Shown here: in pieces, positions 19,895 through 29,200 of the stretch
Layout: the number at the start of each line of letters is the position of its first letter
Position numbering within the stretch: the stretch's first letter is position 1
Assembly (NCBI GenBank): GCA_965242785.1
Contig: CBDETA010000004.1
Coordinates: 682,001 to 746,000 of the forward strand
Length of the DNA stretch: 64,000 nt
Origin: Maricaulis sp965242785
Lineage (GTDB): Bacteria; Pseudomonadota; Alphaproteobacteria; Caulobacterales; Maricaulaceae
Direction of reading: 5' to 3'
Made by a program: the position numbers and the translations under genes
Notes under the pieces: generated by a model
Database searches by the model: none
Told to the model about the DNA's origin: nothing
What the model saw: only the letters and a program-made list of their open reading frames with translations

Positions 19895-20272
19895 ATGACG
19901 GATTATCGCACACCCGCTGCCAAGGTCCGTGGTCTGGGCGCGTCCGGGCACGCCTCCAAGCACTGGATCGCCCACCGGGTCACCGCCATCGCGCTGTTCT
20001 TCCTGGCGCCGGTCTTCGTGTGGATGCTGGCCATGTCCGGTGCGCCGGATCCGGCGGCCACCCGCGCCTTCATTGCTTCGCCCGCCGGCGCGATCGTCAC
20101 GCTTTTGACGCTGACCGCCGGTCTCGCCCACATGCGGTCGGGCATGCTGGAGGTGATCGAGGACTATATCCACAAGCCCTTCACCAAGACCGTGCTGGTC
20201 CTGGCCAATTCCTTCCTCGCGATCGGGCTCTGGCTGGTAACGGCCTTCGCCCTTCTCAAACTCGCTCTGTAA
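19895..20272 (+). CDS. sdhD: Succinate dehydrogenase membrane anchor subunit SdhD
   Basis: A 125-residue subunit with three helices. KHWIAHRVTAIAL near residue 22-34 and the segment LTAGLAHMRSGMLEVIEDYIH are typical of alphaproteobacterial SdhD and include the second haem or quinone side. ATG 19895 lies two bases after the sdhC stop, with the GGGGG of the sdhC end serving as ribosome site. It forms the quinone pocket with SdhC and SdhB. Confidence 0.94.
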   Translation: MTDYRTPAAKVRGLGASGHASKHWIAHRVTAIALFFLAPVFVWMLAMSGAPDPAATRAFIASPAGAIVTLLTLTAGLAHMRSGMLEVIEDYIHKPFTKTVLVLANSFLAIGLWLVTAFALLKLAL

Positions 20273-20287
20273 CGGACACCCAACACG

Positions 20288-22075
20288 ATGGCCGAATACA
20301 ACTGGATCGATCACACCTATGACGTCGTGGTCGTCGGCGCCGGCGGCTCTGGCCTCCGGGCTGCCCTGGGCGCCTCGCAGGCCGGTCTGAAGACCGCCTG
20401 CATCACCAAGGTTTTCCCGACCCGCTCGCACACCGTGGCGGCGCAGGGCGGCATCTCTGCCTCGCTGGGGAATATGGGCCAGGATGACTGGCGCTGGCAC
20501 ATGTACGACACCGTGAAAGGGTCGGACTGGCTGGGTGACCAGGACTCCATCGAATACCTCTGCCGCAATGCCCCGGCCGCGGTGTACGAGCTGGAACACT
20601 GGGGCGTGCCCTTCTCGCGCACCGAGGACGGCAAGATCTACCAGCGTGCCTTCGGCGGCATGACCCGCAATTACGGCGAAGGCCCGGTGCAGCGCACCTG
20701 CGCCGCCGCCGACCGCACTGGTCACGCCATCCTGCACACGCTCTATGGCCAGTCGGTCCGCAACGAGACCGAATTCTTCATCGAGTATTTCGCCCTCGAC
20801 CTGATCATGGACGAGGACGGATCCTGCCGCGGCATCACCGCCTGGAAGCTGGATGACGGCACGCTGCACCGTTTCCGCGCCCAGACCGTGATCCTGGCAA
20901 CCGGCGGTTATGGCCGCGCCTATTTCTCCGCCACCTCGGCCCACACCTGTACCGGTGACGGCAATGCCATGGTGCTGCGCGCCGGCCTGCCGCTGCAGGA
21001 CATGGAATTCGTGCAATTCCACCCGACCGGCATCTATGGCGCCGGCTGCCTGATCACCGAGGGCGCGCGCGGCGAAGGCGGGTATCTGACCAATTCGGAA
21101 GGCGAGCGCTTCATGGAGCGCTATGCGCCGTCCGCCAAGGACCTGGCCTCCCGCGACGTCGTCTCTCGCTCGATGACGATGGAAATCCGCGAGGGCCGCG
21201 GCGTCGGTGCCGGCAAGGACCACATCCATCTGCACCTGGACCACCTGGATCCGGACATCCTGGCCGAACGCCTGCCGGGCATTTCTGAAAGCGCGCGCAT
21301 CTTTGCCGGTGTCGACGTGACCAAGGAGCCGATCCCGGTGCTGCCGACCGTGCACTACAATATGGGCGGCATCCCGACCAATTATCATGGCGAGGTTCTC
21401 ACCAAGGTGGGCGATGACCCCGATGCCGTGGTGCCGGGTCTGATGGCGGTGGGCGAAGCGGCCTGCGTGTCGGTGCACGGCGCCAACCGTCTGGGTTCCA
21501 ACTCGCTGATCGACCTTGTGGTGTTCGGCCGGGCGGCCGGCCTGCGCGTCGGCGAGACGGTGAAGGCCGGGGCGACCCAGAAGGAGCTGACCGCGAAGGA
21601 CGGCCAGATCTCGCTGGACCGCCTGGACAAGTACCGCAATGCCAAGGGCGGCACGCCGACGGCGAAGATCCGCCTGGAAATGCAAAAGGCGATGCAGAAC
21701 AATTGCGCCGTCTTCCGCACAGGCGAGGTGCTCAAGGAAGGCGTCGAGGCGATCAAGGGCGTTTACTCCGGCATGCCGGACATCGGCGTGACCGACCGCA
21801 CCATGATCTGGAACACCGACCTGATGGAAACCCTGGAGTTGGACAACCTCCTCTCCCAGGCGGCCGTGACAGTGAATGGCGCTGCCAACCGCGAGGAAAG
21901 CCGCGGCGCGCATGCCCGCGAGGACTTCCCGGATCGCAATGACGAGACCTGGATGAAACACACACTCGCCTGGTGCGACGAGGCCGGAAACGTGAAGATC
22001 GACTACCGCCCGGTGCACACCTACACGATGTCCAACGACATCGCCTATATCGAGCCCAAGGCTCGGGTCTACTAA
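20288..22075 (+). CDS. sdhA: Succinate dehydrogenase flavoprotein subunit SdhA
   Basis: A 595-residue catalytic subunit oxidising succinate to fumarate with covalent FAD. The dinucleotide motif VVVGAGGSGLRAALG lies at about 15-29. The FAD-linked His is in RSHTVAAQGG. Catalytic residues lie in FHPTGIYGAG and in the Arg-rich segment around EGARGEGG. GANRLGSNSLIDLVVFG closes the flavin site. Length matches the family. Third gene of the operon. Confidence 0.97.
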   Translation: MAEYNWIDHTYDVVVVGAGGSGLRAALGASQAGLKTACITKVFPTRSHTVAAQGGISASLGNMGQDDWRWHMYDTVKGSDWLGDQDSIEYLCRNAPAAVYELEHWGVPFSRTEDGKIYQRAFGGMTRNYGEGPVQRTCAAADRTGHAILHTLYGQSVRNETEFFIEYFALDLIMDEDGSCRGITAWKLDDGTLHRFRAQTVILATGGYGRAYFSATSAHTCTGDGNAMVLRAGLPLQDMEFVQFHPTGIYGAGCLITEGARGEGGYLTNSEGERFMERYAPSAKDLASRDVVSRSMTMEIREGRGVGAGKDHIHLHLDHLDPDILAERLPGISESARIFAGVDVTKEPIPVLPTVHYNMGGIPTNYHGEVLTKVGDDPDAVVPGLMAVGEAACVSVHGANRLGSNSLIDLVVFGRAAGLRVGETVKAGATQKELTAKDGQISLDRLDKYRNAKGGTPTAKIRLEMQKAMQNNCAVFRTGEVLKEGVEAIKGVYSGMPDIGVTDRTMIWNTDLMETLELDNLLSQAAVTVNGAANREESRGAHAREDFPDRNDETWMKHTLAWCDEAGNVKIDYRPVHTYTMSNDIAYIEPKARVY

Positions 22076-22086
22076 GGGGATATCCG

Positions 22087-22866
22087 ATGGTTCAGCTGAC
22101 ACTTCCCCGCGGTTCGCAGCCCAAGAAGGGCAAGACCCACGCGGCCCCGGATGGCGCCAAGAATACGCGGACCTTCCGCATCTACCGCTATGACCCGGAA
22201 AGCGGCAACGGGCCGAGCTGGGACACCTACAAGGTGGATCTGGATGATTGCGGTCCGATGGTTCTCGATGCCCTGTTGTGGATCAAGAACAATGTCGACG
22301 CTTCCCTGGCCTTCCGCCGCTCCTGTCGCGAAGGCGTGTGCGGCTCCTGCTCGATGAATATCGGTGGCCGCAACACCATTGCCTGTACCTCGGGCATCGA
22401 CGAGTACAAGGGCACGATCACCATCTCCCCGCTGCCGCACCAGCCGGTGGTCAAGGACCTGGTGCCGGACCTGACCCAGTTCTACGCCCAGCACGCCGCG
22501 GTGAAACCGTATCTGAAGGCCGATACGCCGGCACCGGAGAAGGAGTGGAAGCAGAGCCCGGAAGACCGCGAGAAGCTTGACGGTCTCTACGAGTGCATCA
22601 TGTGCGCGTCCTGCTCCACGGCCTGCCCGTCCTATTGGTGGAATGGCGACAAATACATGGGCCCGGCCGCCCTGCTGCAGGCCTATCGCTGGCTGGCCGA
22701 CAGCCGCGACGAAGCCAAGGGCGAGCGCCTGGACGACCTCAACGACCCGTTCAAGCTCTACCGCTGCCATACCATCATGAACTGCGCCCAGGTCTGCCCG
22801 AAGGGTCTCAACCCGGCAAAGGCGATCGGCGAGATCAAGCAGATGATGGCCGAACGCGACGGGTAA
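22087..22866 (+). CDS. sdhB: Succinate dehydrogenase iron-sulfur subunit SdhB
   Basis: A 259-residue subunit that passes electrons from SdhA to quinone. The [2Fe-2S] site is CREGVCGSCSMNIGG plus a later Cys (IACTSG). The [4Fe-4S] site is CIMCASCSTACP, and CHTIMNCAQVCPKGLNP holds the [3Fe-4S] ligands and the last cubane cysteine. ATG 22087 follows AAGGGGA. Last gene of the operon; a hairpin with a short T-tract lies about 100 bases downstream. Confidence 0.96.
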   Translation: MVQLTLPRGSQPKKGKTHAAPDGAKNTRTFRIYRYDPESGNGPSWDTYKVDLDDCGPMVLDALLWIKNNVDASLAFRRSCREGVCGSCSMNIGGRNTIACTSGIDEYKGTITISPLPHQPVVKDLVPDLTQFYAQHAAVKPYLKADTPAPEKEWKQSPEDREKLDGLYECIMCASCSTACPSYWWNGDKYMGPAALLQAYRWLADSRDEAKGERLDDLNDPFKLYRCHTIMNCAQVCPKGLNPAKAIGEIKQMMAERDG

Positions 22867-22964
22867 GGGTGGCTTGGCTGGTATTGCAGGCTGTCACGGA
22901 CTATATTGCCGTCCGGAGAGAGGACGAGCCTTCCGGCCCGCCCTCCTTTACTAGATCCAGAATT

Positions 22965-23004
22965 GGACCCGGAAACGCACTAGCCAGGTGGTCCGGGTCC
23001 TTTT
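22965..23004 (+). terminator. Probable sdh operon terminator
   Basis: Nine-bp perfect arms GGACCCGGA (22965-22973) and TCCGGGTCC (22992-23000) enclose an 18-base loop and are followed by TTTT. The loop is long, so strength is uncertain. Confidence 0.55.
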
Positions 23005-23054
23005 CATGTCTAGGGTGATGCCAAGCGGACAAAACCACATCTCATCACCTCCGG

Positions 23055-23155
23055 TTTGAGAGCGAGGCCCCAAAAACCAAAAGGGCGCCTCGGCCGGGGT
23101 GGCCTGTCCTCCCCGGATGTGCCGCAGGCCCGGCAATGCTGCTTCTGCTCTCAAA
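23055..23155. ncRNA. Candidate structured RNA in the sdhB-acyltransferase gap
   Basis: The 364-base stretch 22867-23230 has no credible gene. Within it, TTTGAGAGC (23055-23063) pairs perfectly with GCTCTCAAA (23147-23155), enclosing three further helices: CGAGGC/GCCTCG (23063-23068 with 23087-23092, sharing one end base), CCGGGG/CCCCGG (23094-23099 with 23111-23116), and GCCG/CGGC (23121-23134). Together this is a closed multi-branch fold of about 100 bases. Downstream, AAGGCG/CGCCTT and GCCCT/AGGGC could form a pseudoknot. I do not recognise a known RNA family. The strand is unknown because both neighbouring genes point into it. Confidence 0.35.
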
Positions 23156-23230
23156 GGCGATAGCCCTGCCCATGAAATGCGCCTTAGGGCCGCAGATCAC
23201 AGCATCGGCCATCCAAGCGGCAGGCCAGGG

Positions 23231-24076
23231 CTATTTCCCCCAGGCCTGCCGTTCGCAGATATTGCGGAACATGGCAGTGACTTCGGCGTCGGTCCCGTCT
23301 TCGCGGGACAGGGTCATGGGGCGGCCGAATTCCAGCTCGTAGCGGGCGCCGGCCTTGCCCATGAGGCCGTGGAAGATGGTCATGTCCTTGAGCTCCTCAT
23401 TCACCTGCGCCAGGGCGTAGTAGAGGATGGGCATGCGCTGGCGCACGGCCAGCGGGATGACCGGAACGCCGGCCTTGCGGGCCAGGCTGATGGCGGTCGG
23501 GTGCCAGGGGCGCTCTTTCAGCCCCCACTGCTTCCAGCTCCACTCCGACATTCGGCCGGAGGGGAAGATGACGACACATTGTCCCTCGCGAATGGCCGCC
23601 ATGGTCCGGCGCAGAAGGTCGCGACTGTGATTGCGTGAGCGGGTGTGATCCCGCCACTCCACCGGGATCACCCGGTCCTCCAGACCCGGGCAGACCCGCA
23701 AGGCGTCGGCATTGGCCAGATAGATCATGTCCGGCCGGCGCGCCTTGAGCGCGTCCCACAGGGCGATGCCGTCGGCAATCCCGCCCGGGTGATTGGCGAC
23801 GACCACACAGCCGCCGGTCTCGGGCACCAGGTCGAGGCCCTGAGTTTCCACGGTAAGGTGAAGATAGCCCGACGCCCATTCCAGGCATTCCGTGCCGCGC
23901 AGATCAGCAATGGCATCGGCCATCGCGACGGCCCGCCGGTAGCCCAGCAGCGGATAACCCAGCGTGCGAATGACCGGCCAGAGCGGTGTGCCGATCAGTT
24001 TCGGCGCCCGTTCCTCGATCAGGTCGTCAACGATATGGCCGGCCTTTTCGGCGGCCGGCTGCAGCTCTGTGGTCAT
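23231..24076 (-). CDS. PlsC-like lysophospholipid/acyl acyltransferase
   Basis: A 281-residue acyltransferase. The family block I is VVVANHPGGIADGIAL, an NHx4D-type catalytic motif near residue 93-108, and block III is VIFPSGRMSEW. No membrane span is obvious, so it may be peripheral. Substrate could be lysophosphatidate or another acyl acceptor such as ornithine lipid; sequence alone does not decide. ATG 24076 has only a weak ribosome site. It is divergent from the methyltransferase-like gene. Confidence 0.85.
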   Translation of the reverse strand: MTTELQPAAEKAGHIVDDLIEERAPKLIGTPLWPVIRTLGYPLLGYRRAVAMADAIADLRGTECLEWASGYLHLTVETQGLDLVPETGGCVVVANHPGGIADGIALWDALKARRPDMIYLANADALRVCPGLEDRVIPVEWRDHTRSRNHSRDLLRRTMAAIREGQCVVIFPSGRMSEWSWKQWGLKERPWHPTAISLARKAGVPVIPLAVRQRMPILYYALAQVNEELKDMTIFHGLMGKAGARYELEFGRPMTLSREDGTDAEVTAMFRNICERQAWGK

Positions 24077-24221
24077 CGCGCCAAGGAAGCGCCGAACGCC
24101 CGCAGGCGCAACGGGAAAACGCCGTTCCGGGCCTTATGGTTACCGGATTGTTTATGAATTGGCCCGGCGATTGCGATGGTCCGGACATGGATTAACCCCT
24201 TGTTCACGATCGGGACACGCC

Positions 24222-24869
24222 ATGACCGCCACGACCACGCTTTCCGCCGGAAATGTCCGCCGCATGCCGGTGCGCCGCCAGCGCCATCAGGATGATGTGA
24301 CCGCAGACTTCCTTGCCATGGTCGTCAAGCCGGGTGACCGCACGATCCAGATCGGTGCCAGTGATCTGGGCACGGTCTGCCTCCAGCGCGGGGCGCGGCA
24401 TGAAGTGGTGGCCCCGATCGCCGCCATCGAGGCGCTGCAGGCGGCCTGCGACCGGCGCTCCATTCCGACCGATGCGCTGCGCGGCGGCGTGAAGGCGCGG
24501 TCTGGTGAGGATGAGCGGCCCATCGATGTCGCCATCTTCAGTGCCGACAGCGGCTTTCCGGCGATGGCCGGCAATTGGCGCCATGTCGCCGCATCGATGC
24601 GGACCGGTGGTGTTCTGGTCCTGCTGGGGGCCGATCATGGTGCTTCGGCCCGGCTGGCCGATGCCCTGATGAAGGATCCGGCCTGGACGCTGCAGGAGCG
24701 GGCGTGCGGCGATGCCGCCGTCTTTCGCAAGGTCAATCCGGCGGATCGCGGCCGGACGCTGGAACTGCTCAGCGAGGCATCGCATCCGAACCGCCGTCCG
24801 CGCGGTGTGGCGCGAGGTCCCTTCGCAGCCTTGGCGGCGAAGCTGTTTCCACAGCGCGCAGCCGGTTAG
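24222..24869 (+). CDS. Methyltransferase-like Rossmann protein, unknown
   Basis: A 215-residue protein. VVKPGDRTIQIGASDLGTVC (about 34-53) looks like motif I of class I SAM-dependent methyltransferases but lacks the usual GxGxG, and DVAIFSAD with RTGGVLVLLGAD resemble motifs II and III. The catalytic state is therefore doubtful. The C-terminus is rich in Arg and Pro. ATG 24222 begins MTATTTLSAGN; upstream in-frame residues are not convincing. A TTAA-N7-TTCA element lies 17-30 bases upstream. No operon partner is evident. Confidence 0.6.
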   Translation: MTATTTLSAGNVRRMPVRRQRHQDDVTADFLAMVVKPGDRTIQIGASDLGTVCLQRGARHEVVAPIAAIEALQAACDRRSIPTDALRGGVKARSGEDERPIDVAIFSADSGFPAMAGNWRHVAASMRTGGVLVLLGADHGASARLADALMKDPAWTLQERACGDAAVFRKVNPADRGRTLELLSEASHPNRRPRGVARGPFAALAAKLFPQRAAG

Positions 24870-24947
24870 GACGGCTTTCGCCCGGTCGCGCCAACTGCGT
24901 CGCTATGGGTTGTCGCAAAACTTTCATCGAACCTCCAACCCTTGGTC

Positions 24948-25319
24948 ATGCAAGCGGATTACTCCCGCAGCATGTCTGCTCGTGATGCCCTTTCCGCCTT
25001 CGCAGCCCTGTCGCACCCCGTGCGGCTCGCCCTGTTCCGCAAATTGTGCGACCAGGCTCCGGAACGCGCGTCCGCGGGTGAATTGGCCAACGGGTTCGAT
25101 GTGCCGCCCTCGACCATGACCGGTCATCTTCAGACGCTGGAACGCGCCGGCCTGATCAAGGTGGAGCGGCGCTCCCGCTTCATGCTCTATTCGCTGAACC
25201 CGGACGGCACCCGCAAGCTGGTACGCTATCTGGTGGATGAGTGTTGTCATACACGTCCGGAACTCACCGGGACCGATGACGAGGCCGCTTCGGCGAGCGA
25301 AATGCTGCAGGCGTCCTGA
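24948..25319 (+). CDS. ArsR family transcriptional regulator
   Basis: A 123-residue winged-helix regulator. The fold runs from ALSAFAALSHPVRLALFRKL through SAGELANGFDVPPSTMTGHL (recognition helix about 50-62) to the wing KVERRSRFMLYSLN. The C-terminal DECCHTRPEL carries adjacent cysteines, a feature of many arsenite-responsive ArsR proteins in alphaproteobacteria. No arsenic resistance gene is adjacent. Starts at ATG 24948 or ATG 24972 are both possible; neither has a clear ribosome site. Confidence 0.88.
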   Translation: MQADYSRSMSARDALSAFAALSHPVRLALFRKLCDQAPERASAGELANGFDVPPSTMTGHLQTLERAGLIKVERRSRFMLYSLNPDGTRKLVRYLVDECCHTRPELTGTDDEAASASEMLQAS

Positions 25320-25355
25320 CGCTTTGGTCGTGAATCAGGACCGCTGCGCCCGGCA

Positions 25356-26114
25356 CTAGCCGCCGGGCCGGCTTCCTCCGGGCGTTCCGTCACCGCCACC
25401 CGTCGGCCCCCCGCGCGGTCTTCGTCCGCCCGACCCCATTTCCCCGGCCTGACCTCGCATGCCATTGCCGGAGTGCAGCACAGCCTGACACTCGGGGCTG
25501 GCCTCGATGCGTTCCAGGGGTATGGGCGAGAAAGCCCGGGCCCGTGTGTTGATCGCGGTCACCTGGGTTTCCGAAAGCCGGGATGCAATATCCGCCTCGA
25601 TCCGATTGCTCAGCCGATCGAGCCCGAACATCTGGTCGCGGCGGTTGCTGCGATAGACCGCGGCCCAGTAGCCGGCCTCCTCGAGTGCCGCCGCCCCGTC
25701 CTGCGCGGACAGGGTTTCCGCCAGCAAGGCCTGTGCGGCGGGCCAGCCCGCCTCTGCCGCCGCCGTCAGCCGGTCAAGCGCCTCCACGCGCAGTTCGGGG
25801 CGCAGTTCGGGGCGCAGGACGTCGGGCGTGGTGTCAGCAGCGGCGTGACGCAAGGCCGCATAGCCCGCCAGATACTGGGCGACCTCATAGCCCGGCCCTT
25901 GTCCGGCCAGGCAGCGCAGGGCCGGCAGGGCTTGGCCATACTGACCGGCATCGATGAGGCCGGCAGCGCGTGAAAAGGCGTCGCCCGCACCGGGACCCCG
26001 CTGGGAAGCGCCGCCGGGCGGACCGCCTCTCGCCCCGCCGCCTTCTCTAGGAGGAGACGCGCAGGCCGTCAGCAGGGCGAAGGCCAGGAGGGTCAGGGAA
26101 AAAACACGGCACAT
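25356..26114 (-). CDS. Gly/Pro-rich lipoprotein with helical repeat region, unknown
   Basis: A 252-residue exported protein. The signal ends at lipobox LLTACA (Cys18). Residues 19-50 are Gly/Pro/Arg-rich, a central 50-190 region is Ala-rich and helical and resembles TPR or Sel1-type repeats (AAGLIDAGQYGQALPALRCL; AAEAGWPAAQALLAETL), and the C-terminus is again Gly/Pro-rich and disordered. A short direct duplication (RPELRPELR) is visible. I do not recognise the family; an envelope scaffold role is a guess. ATG 26114 is chosen for the signal peptide. Confidence 0.7.
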   Translation of the reverse strand: MCRVFSLTLLAFALLTACASPPREGGGARGGPPGGASQRGPGAGDAFSRAAGLIDAGQYGQALPALRCLAGQGPGYEVAQYLAGYAALRHAAADTTPDVLRPELRPELRVEALDRLTAAAEAGWPAAQALLAETLSAQDGAAALEEAGYWAAVYRSNRRDQMFGLDRLSNRIEADIASRLSETQVTAINTRARAFSPIPLERIEASPECQAVLHSGNGMRGQAGEMGSGGRRPRGGPTGGGDGTPGGSRPGG

Positions 26115-26199
26115 CCGGAAAGGCTCTCCACTGTCGGTGCGGGCGACAGGGGTGAAACGACCCGGTCACTGCATTCCGTCGCCGCGGCAGCAGCGCCAC

Positions 26200-26232
26200 A
26201 AAAAGACACCCGGCCTTTGCAGGCCGGGTGTC
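26200..26232 (-). terminator. Intrinsic terminator of the autotransporter gene
   Basis: A 12-bp perfect stem, GACACCCGGCCT (26205-26216) with AGGCCGGGTGTC (26221-26232), has a TTGC loop. On the minus strand it is followed by a T-run, so it serves the gene ending at 26268. Confidence 0.85.
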
Positions 26233-26267
26233 CTTCTGTTTGACGGTCCGTGAAACGCAGGAAAGCG

Positions 26268-29200
26268 TCAGAACGGAACGGAAAAGGCGAGCGTGCCGCC
26301 GGTTTGTTCCAGATACTCCCGGTTGATCTGGGTATAAGCGCTCAGCGAGAGCGTTGCGCCATTGGCGAACTCGCGCTCCAGGCCCACGGACACGTCGTAC
26401 CAGACGCGGTCGTTGCCAATCGATTCCGTGGTTCCGAAGGAGACGCCCGGAGCCGCCGCGAAGGACGCCGAATAGGTTTCCCGTTCATCCCCCAGATCAT
26501 GCGCCAGACCGGCATAGGCGATGGGCCGCCAGGTGCCGTCTCCGAACCGGAAATGGGCCCCGGCCCGGGCAATGATGCTGTCAATCTCCCGCTCGGCCAG
26601 CGTCAGGCTGTTATGCGTGGCCGTGTCGATGGCGTCGTACGCGTAATTCGTCACTGCCAGGCTGGCCGTCGGAACGATCTGGACCGCCGCGTCTTCTGCC
26701 GACAGGCGGTAATTGGCCACAAGGCCGCCGCCCTTGGAGTTGGCATGCAGGCGGGCCGTGGAGCTGCCCAGCGCGCCACCCAGATTGATGCCGCGCTGGG
26801 CGGTCATGTCGCTGTTGGCGAAGCTGAAGAAGCCGGTGATGTCCAGGCGATCGCCCCGATAGCCGGCAAAGGCCGAGACCTGGGTGGTCGAGCTGTCGCC
26901 TGTAATCGAGCCGATGGCGGACGGTCCGTCCATGTCCGAGCCCGCCAGGCCGACGGCGCCGCCAAAGCGCCAGCCGGTGGCGAAATTTGCCTCCAGGCCA
27001 ACCAGCGAATACTCGCCCTGGATCTCGGACGTGCCGGCCCCGAACACCGAGCGGGCGTCGCTCTGCATGTAGCCGACGCTGGAGAAGGCGCGGAAGCCGG
27101 GAGCCGGTGCGTCGTCACCGCCGGTGAACGGGTTGCGGAACAGGGCCTTGGCACCGCTCAGGGAGAGCGGTGTGGACAGACCGTCCTGCTGTTGCTCGAC
27201 CGAGGCCAGGGCGACCGAGATGTCGGAGGCGGCCGAGCTGCCGCCGCGGCTGATCTGGTCGATCAGGGCCGAGGTCAGCGTATCGGTGTGCGTCCGCGTC
27301 GTGCGGTCGAACATGACCATCTCGAACGGCGACAGTGAATTGAGCGCGGTGGCCAGCGCGTCTCCGGAAATCAGATCGACCGGACCGAAAATGTCGGCCA
27401 GGGCGTCGTAATCCGTGTCACGGGCCGAATCCAGCGCCGCACCGAGGCTGGCCTGGAAGTGGTTGGTGTAGGTGGTCTGCGTGCTCAGGGACTGGGCCCC
27501 GATCGAGAAGTTGGCCTGGCCATTGGCGAAGGTGAAGGTGGTGTACAGGGCACCAGGCAGCTCGGACGGGAACACATCAAAGCTGCCGGTAATGTCGCCG
27601 GCCTGCAGGAAGGTGCCGCCATCGCCGTAGCGCGGCAGGCCGCCGGTTGGCACCAGCATCAGCGTGCCGCCGAGGTTCAGCGTGCCGGAGACAACCAGGC
27701 GGTCGACGCCGGTCTCGCCGTAATTGATGGCCAGCCCGCTGGCCGAAGCCAGGATGACATTGCCGTTCACCGTCAACGTTCCGACATCATCCAAGCCACC
27801 CGGAGCGATCAGCGCTCCGACATTGGTCAGGTAGGGCGTGTTGATGGTGCCGGAACCGGTCAACAGACCGGTGAGCAGCAGGTAGTCGCCATAGGTGGTC
27901 AGCGTGCCGTCGACATTCATCGAGCCGGCCATGTGCATGACCTCGATCAGGCTGGTCAGGCTGGCGCCGGTCTCGATGTCCAGCGCAGCGGCCATGCCAG
28001 CCAGCGTGAACCGGTCGATCTCGACCGTGCTGGACAGCGTCGTGGTGCCCGCAGCCGAAAGCGTCACGTCGAAATAGCGACCGATCGAGGACGGGTCGGC
28101 ATTCGCATTGTTGACGGTGAAGCCCGTCGCACCCGGCAGACCATTTTCGATCGTGGCGGTCGGCAGGACGCGGCGGGGACCGGGTTCGTTGGCGGTCTCA
28201 TCGGTGGTGGCGGACGTCGCAGAATCCTGCACGTGCCGCTTGGCCGGCAATTCGACGCCATCAATGGTAATCGAGCCCAGGCCGCTGGCGTCAATGCGGC
28301 CCAGCGTGTTGCCGTCCATGCCGGCTGTGTCATCCGCGTAGGGCGCCGTGGTGCCGGTCTCCAGCGTGGTGCAGACGAACGGGGCAAAACAGATCTCGCC
28401 CCAGGGATCGGACGTGTCGCCGATGCCTTCGCCGGGCGAGTCCGGGATGCCGTTGACGACATTGCCATTGGCATCAATGACCCGGTAGTTCGGATCCAGC
28501 AGCGTCACCCAGTGATTGCCATCTTCCCACGCGCCATCGCCAGCGACTGCGCTGACATAGCGATACGGATTGTTCTCGGCGATCCAATCCCAGAACAGAT
28601 AGAGCGGCTGATAGAAATTGGACGTGCCGTAGGAGGAAAAGACCTGCGGACCGAAGAAGCGTGAGCCGCCAGACAGCACGCCGATCACGAGGTCTTCGTT
28701 GATGCCGGCATTCCCGGCGGCATCCAGGATCAGCGGTCCACCGGAGTCGCCGCCTGCCGTGGTGGCTTCGTTCGGAGCAGCATCGCCGCGGAACAGGTCG
28801 AAATCGTAGGGATTGGTCCGGGTCGGATCGTCGAAGTCGAGCTGGTAGAGGTTTTGCGGCAGGCCGTAATCGCCCGGGCCGAACAAAAACTGGTTGCGGT
28901 CATTCAGGGACGCCAGCGCTCCGATATAGTTTTCGGCGGCGCGGCGGCGCCAATCGATGCCCTGATAGGCGCCGAAGGTGCCATTGCCTGTGCGACCATA
29001 GCCAACCAGATTGACGTGATAGCCAGACCCGGTTTCCTGGGTGTAGGCGTCCGGCGCCGGCAGTGCAGAGAACAGCAGCGCCCAGGTCGGGATATTGCCG
29101 GCCGGCGTGTCGAGCACAGAAATGGCGACATCGCCTTCCAGGAAACCGAAGCCCTGCGGGCGCGCCAGGGAGTCGAGGTGGTAGCGAATGGCCGCGACAT

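Noticed and set aside
19799..22102. A 767-residue open frame opposite sdhA
   Set aside because: It is a shadow of the secure sdhCDAB operon, with no domain or ribosome site.
24192..24206. A TTAA-N7-TTCA element like a CtrA box upstream of 24222
   Set aside because: One base departs from the TTAA-N7-TTAA consensus and it occurs once; too weak to call as a site.
25790..25825. A short direct duplication coding RPELRPELR in the lipoprotein gene
   Set aside because: A local in-frame slippage repeat, too small to be a mobile or regulatory repeat.
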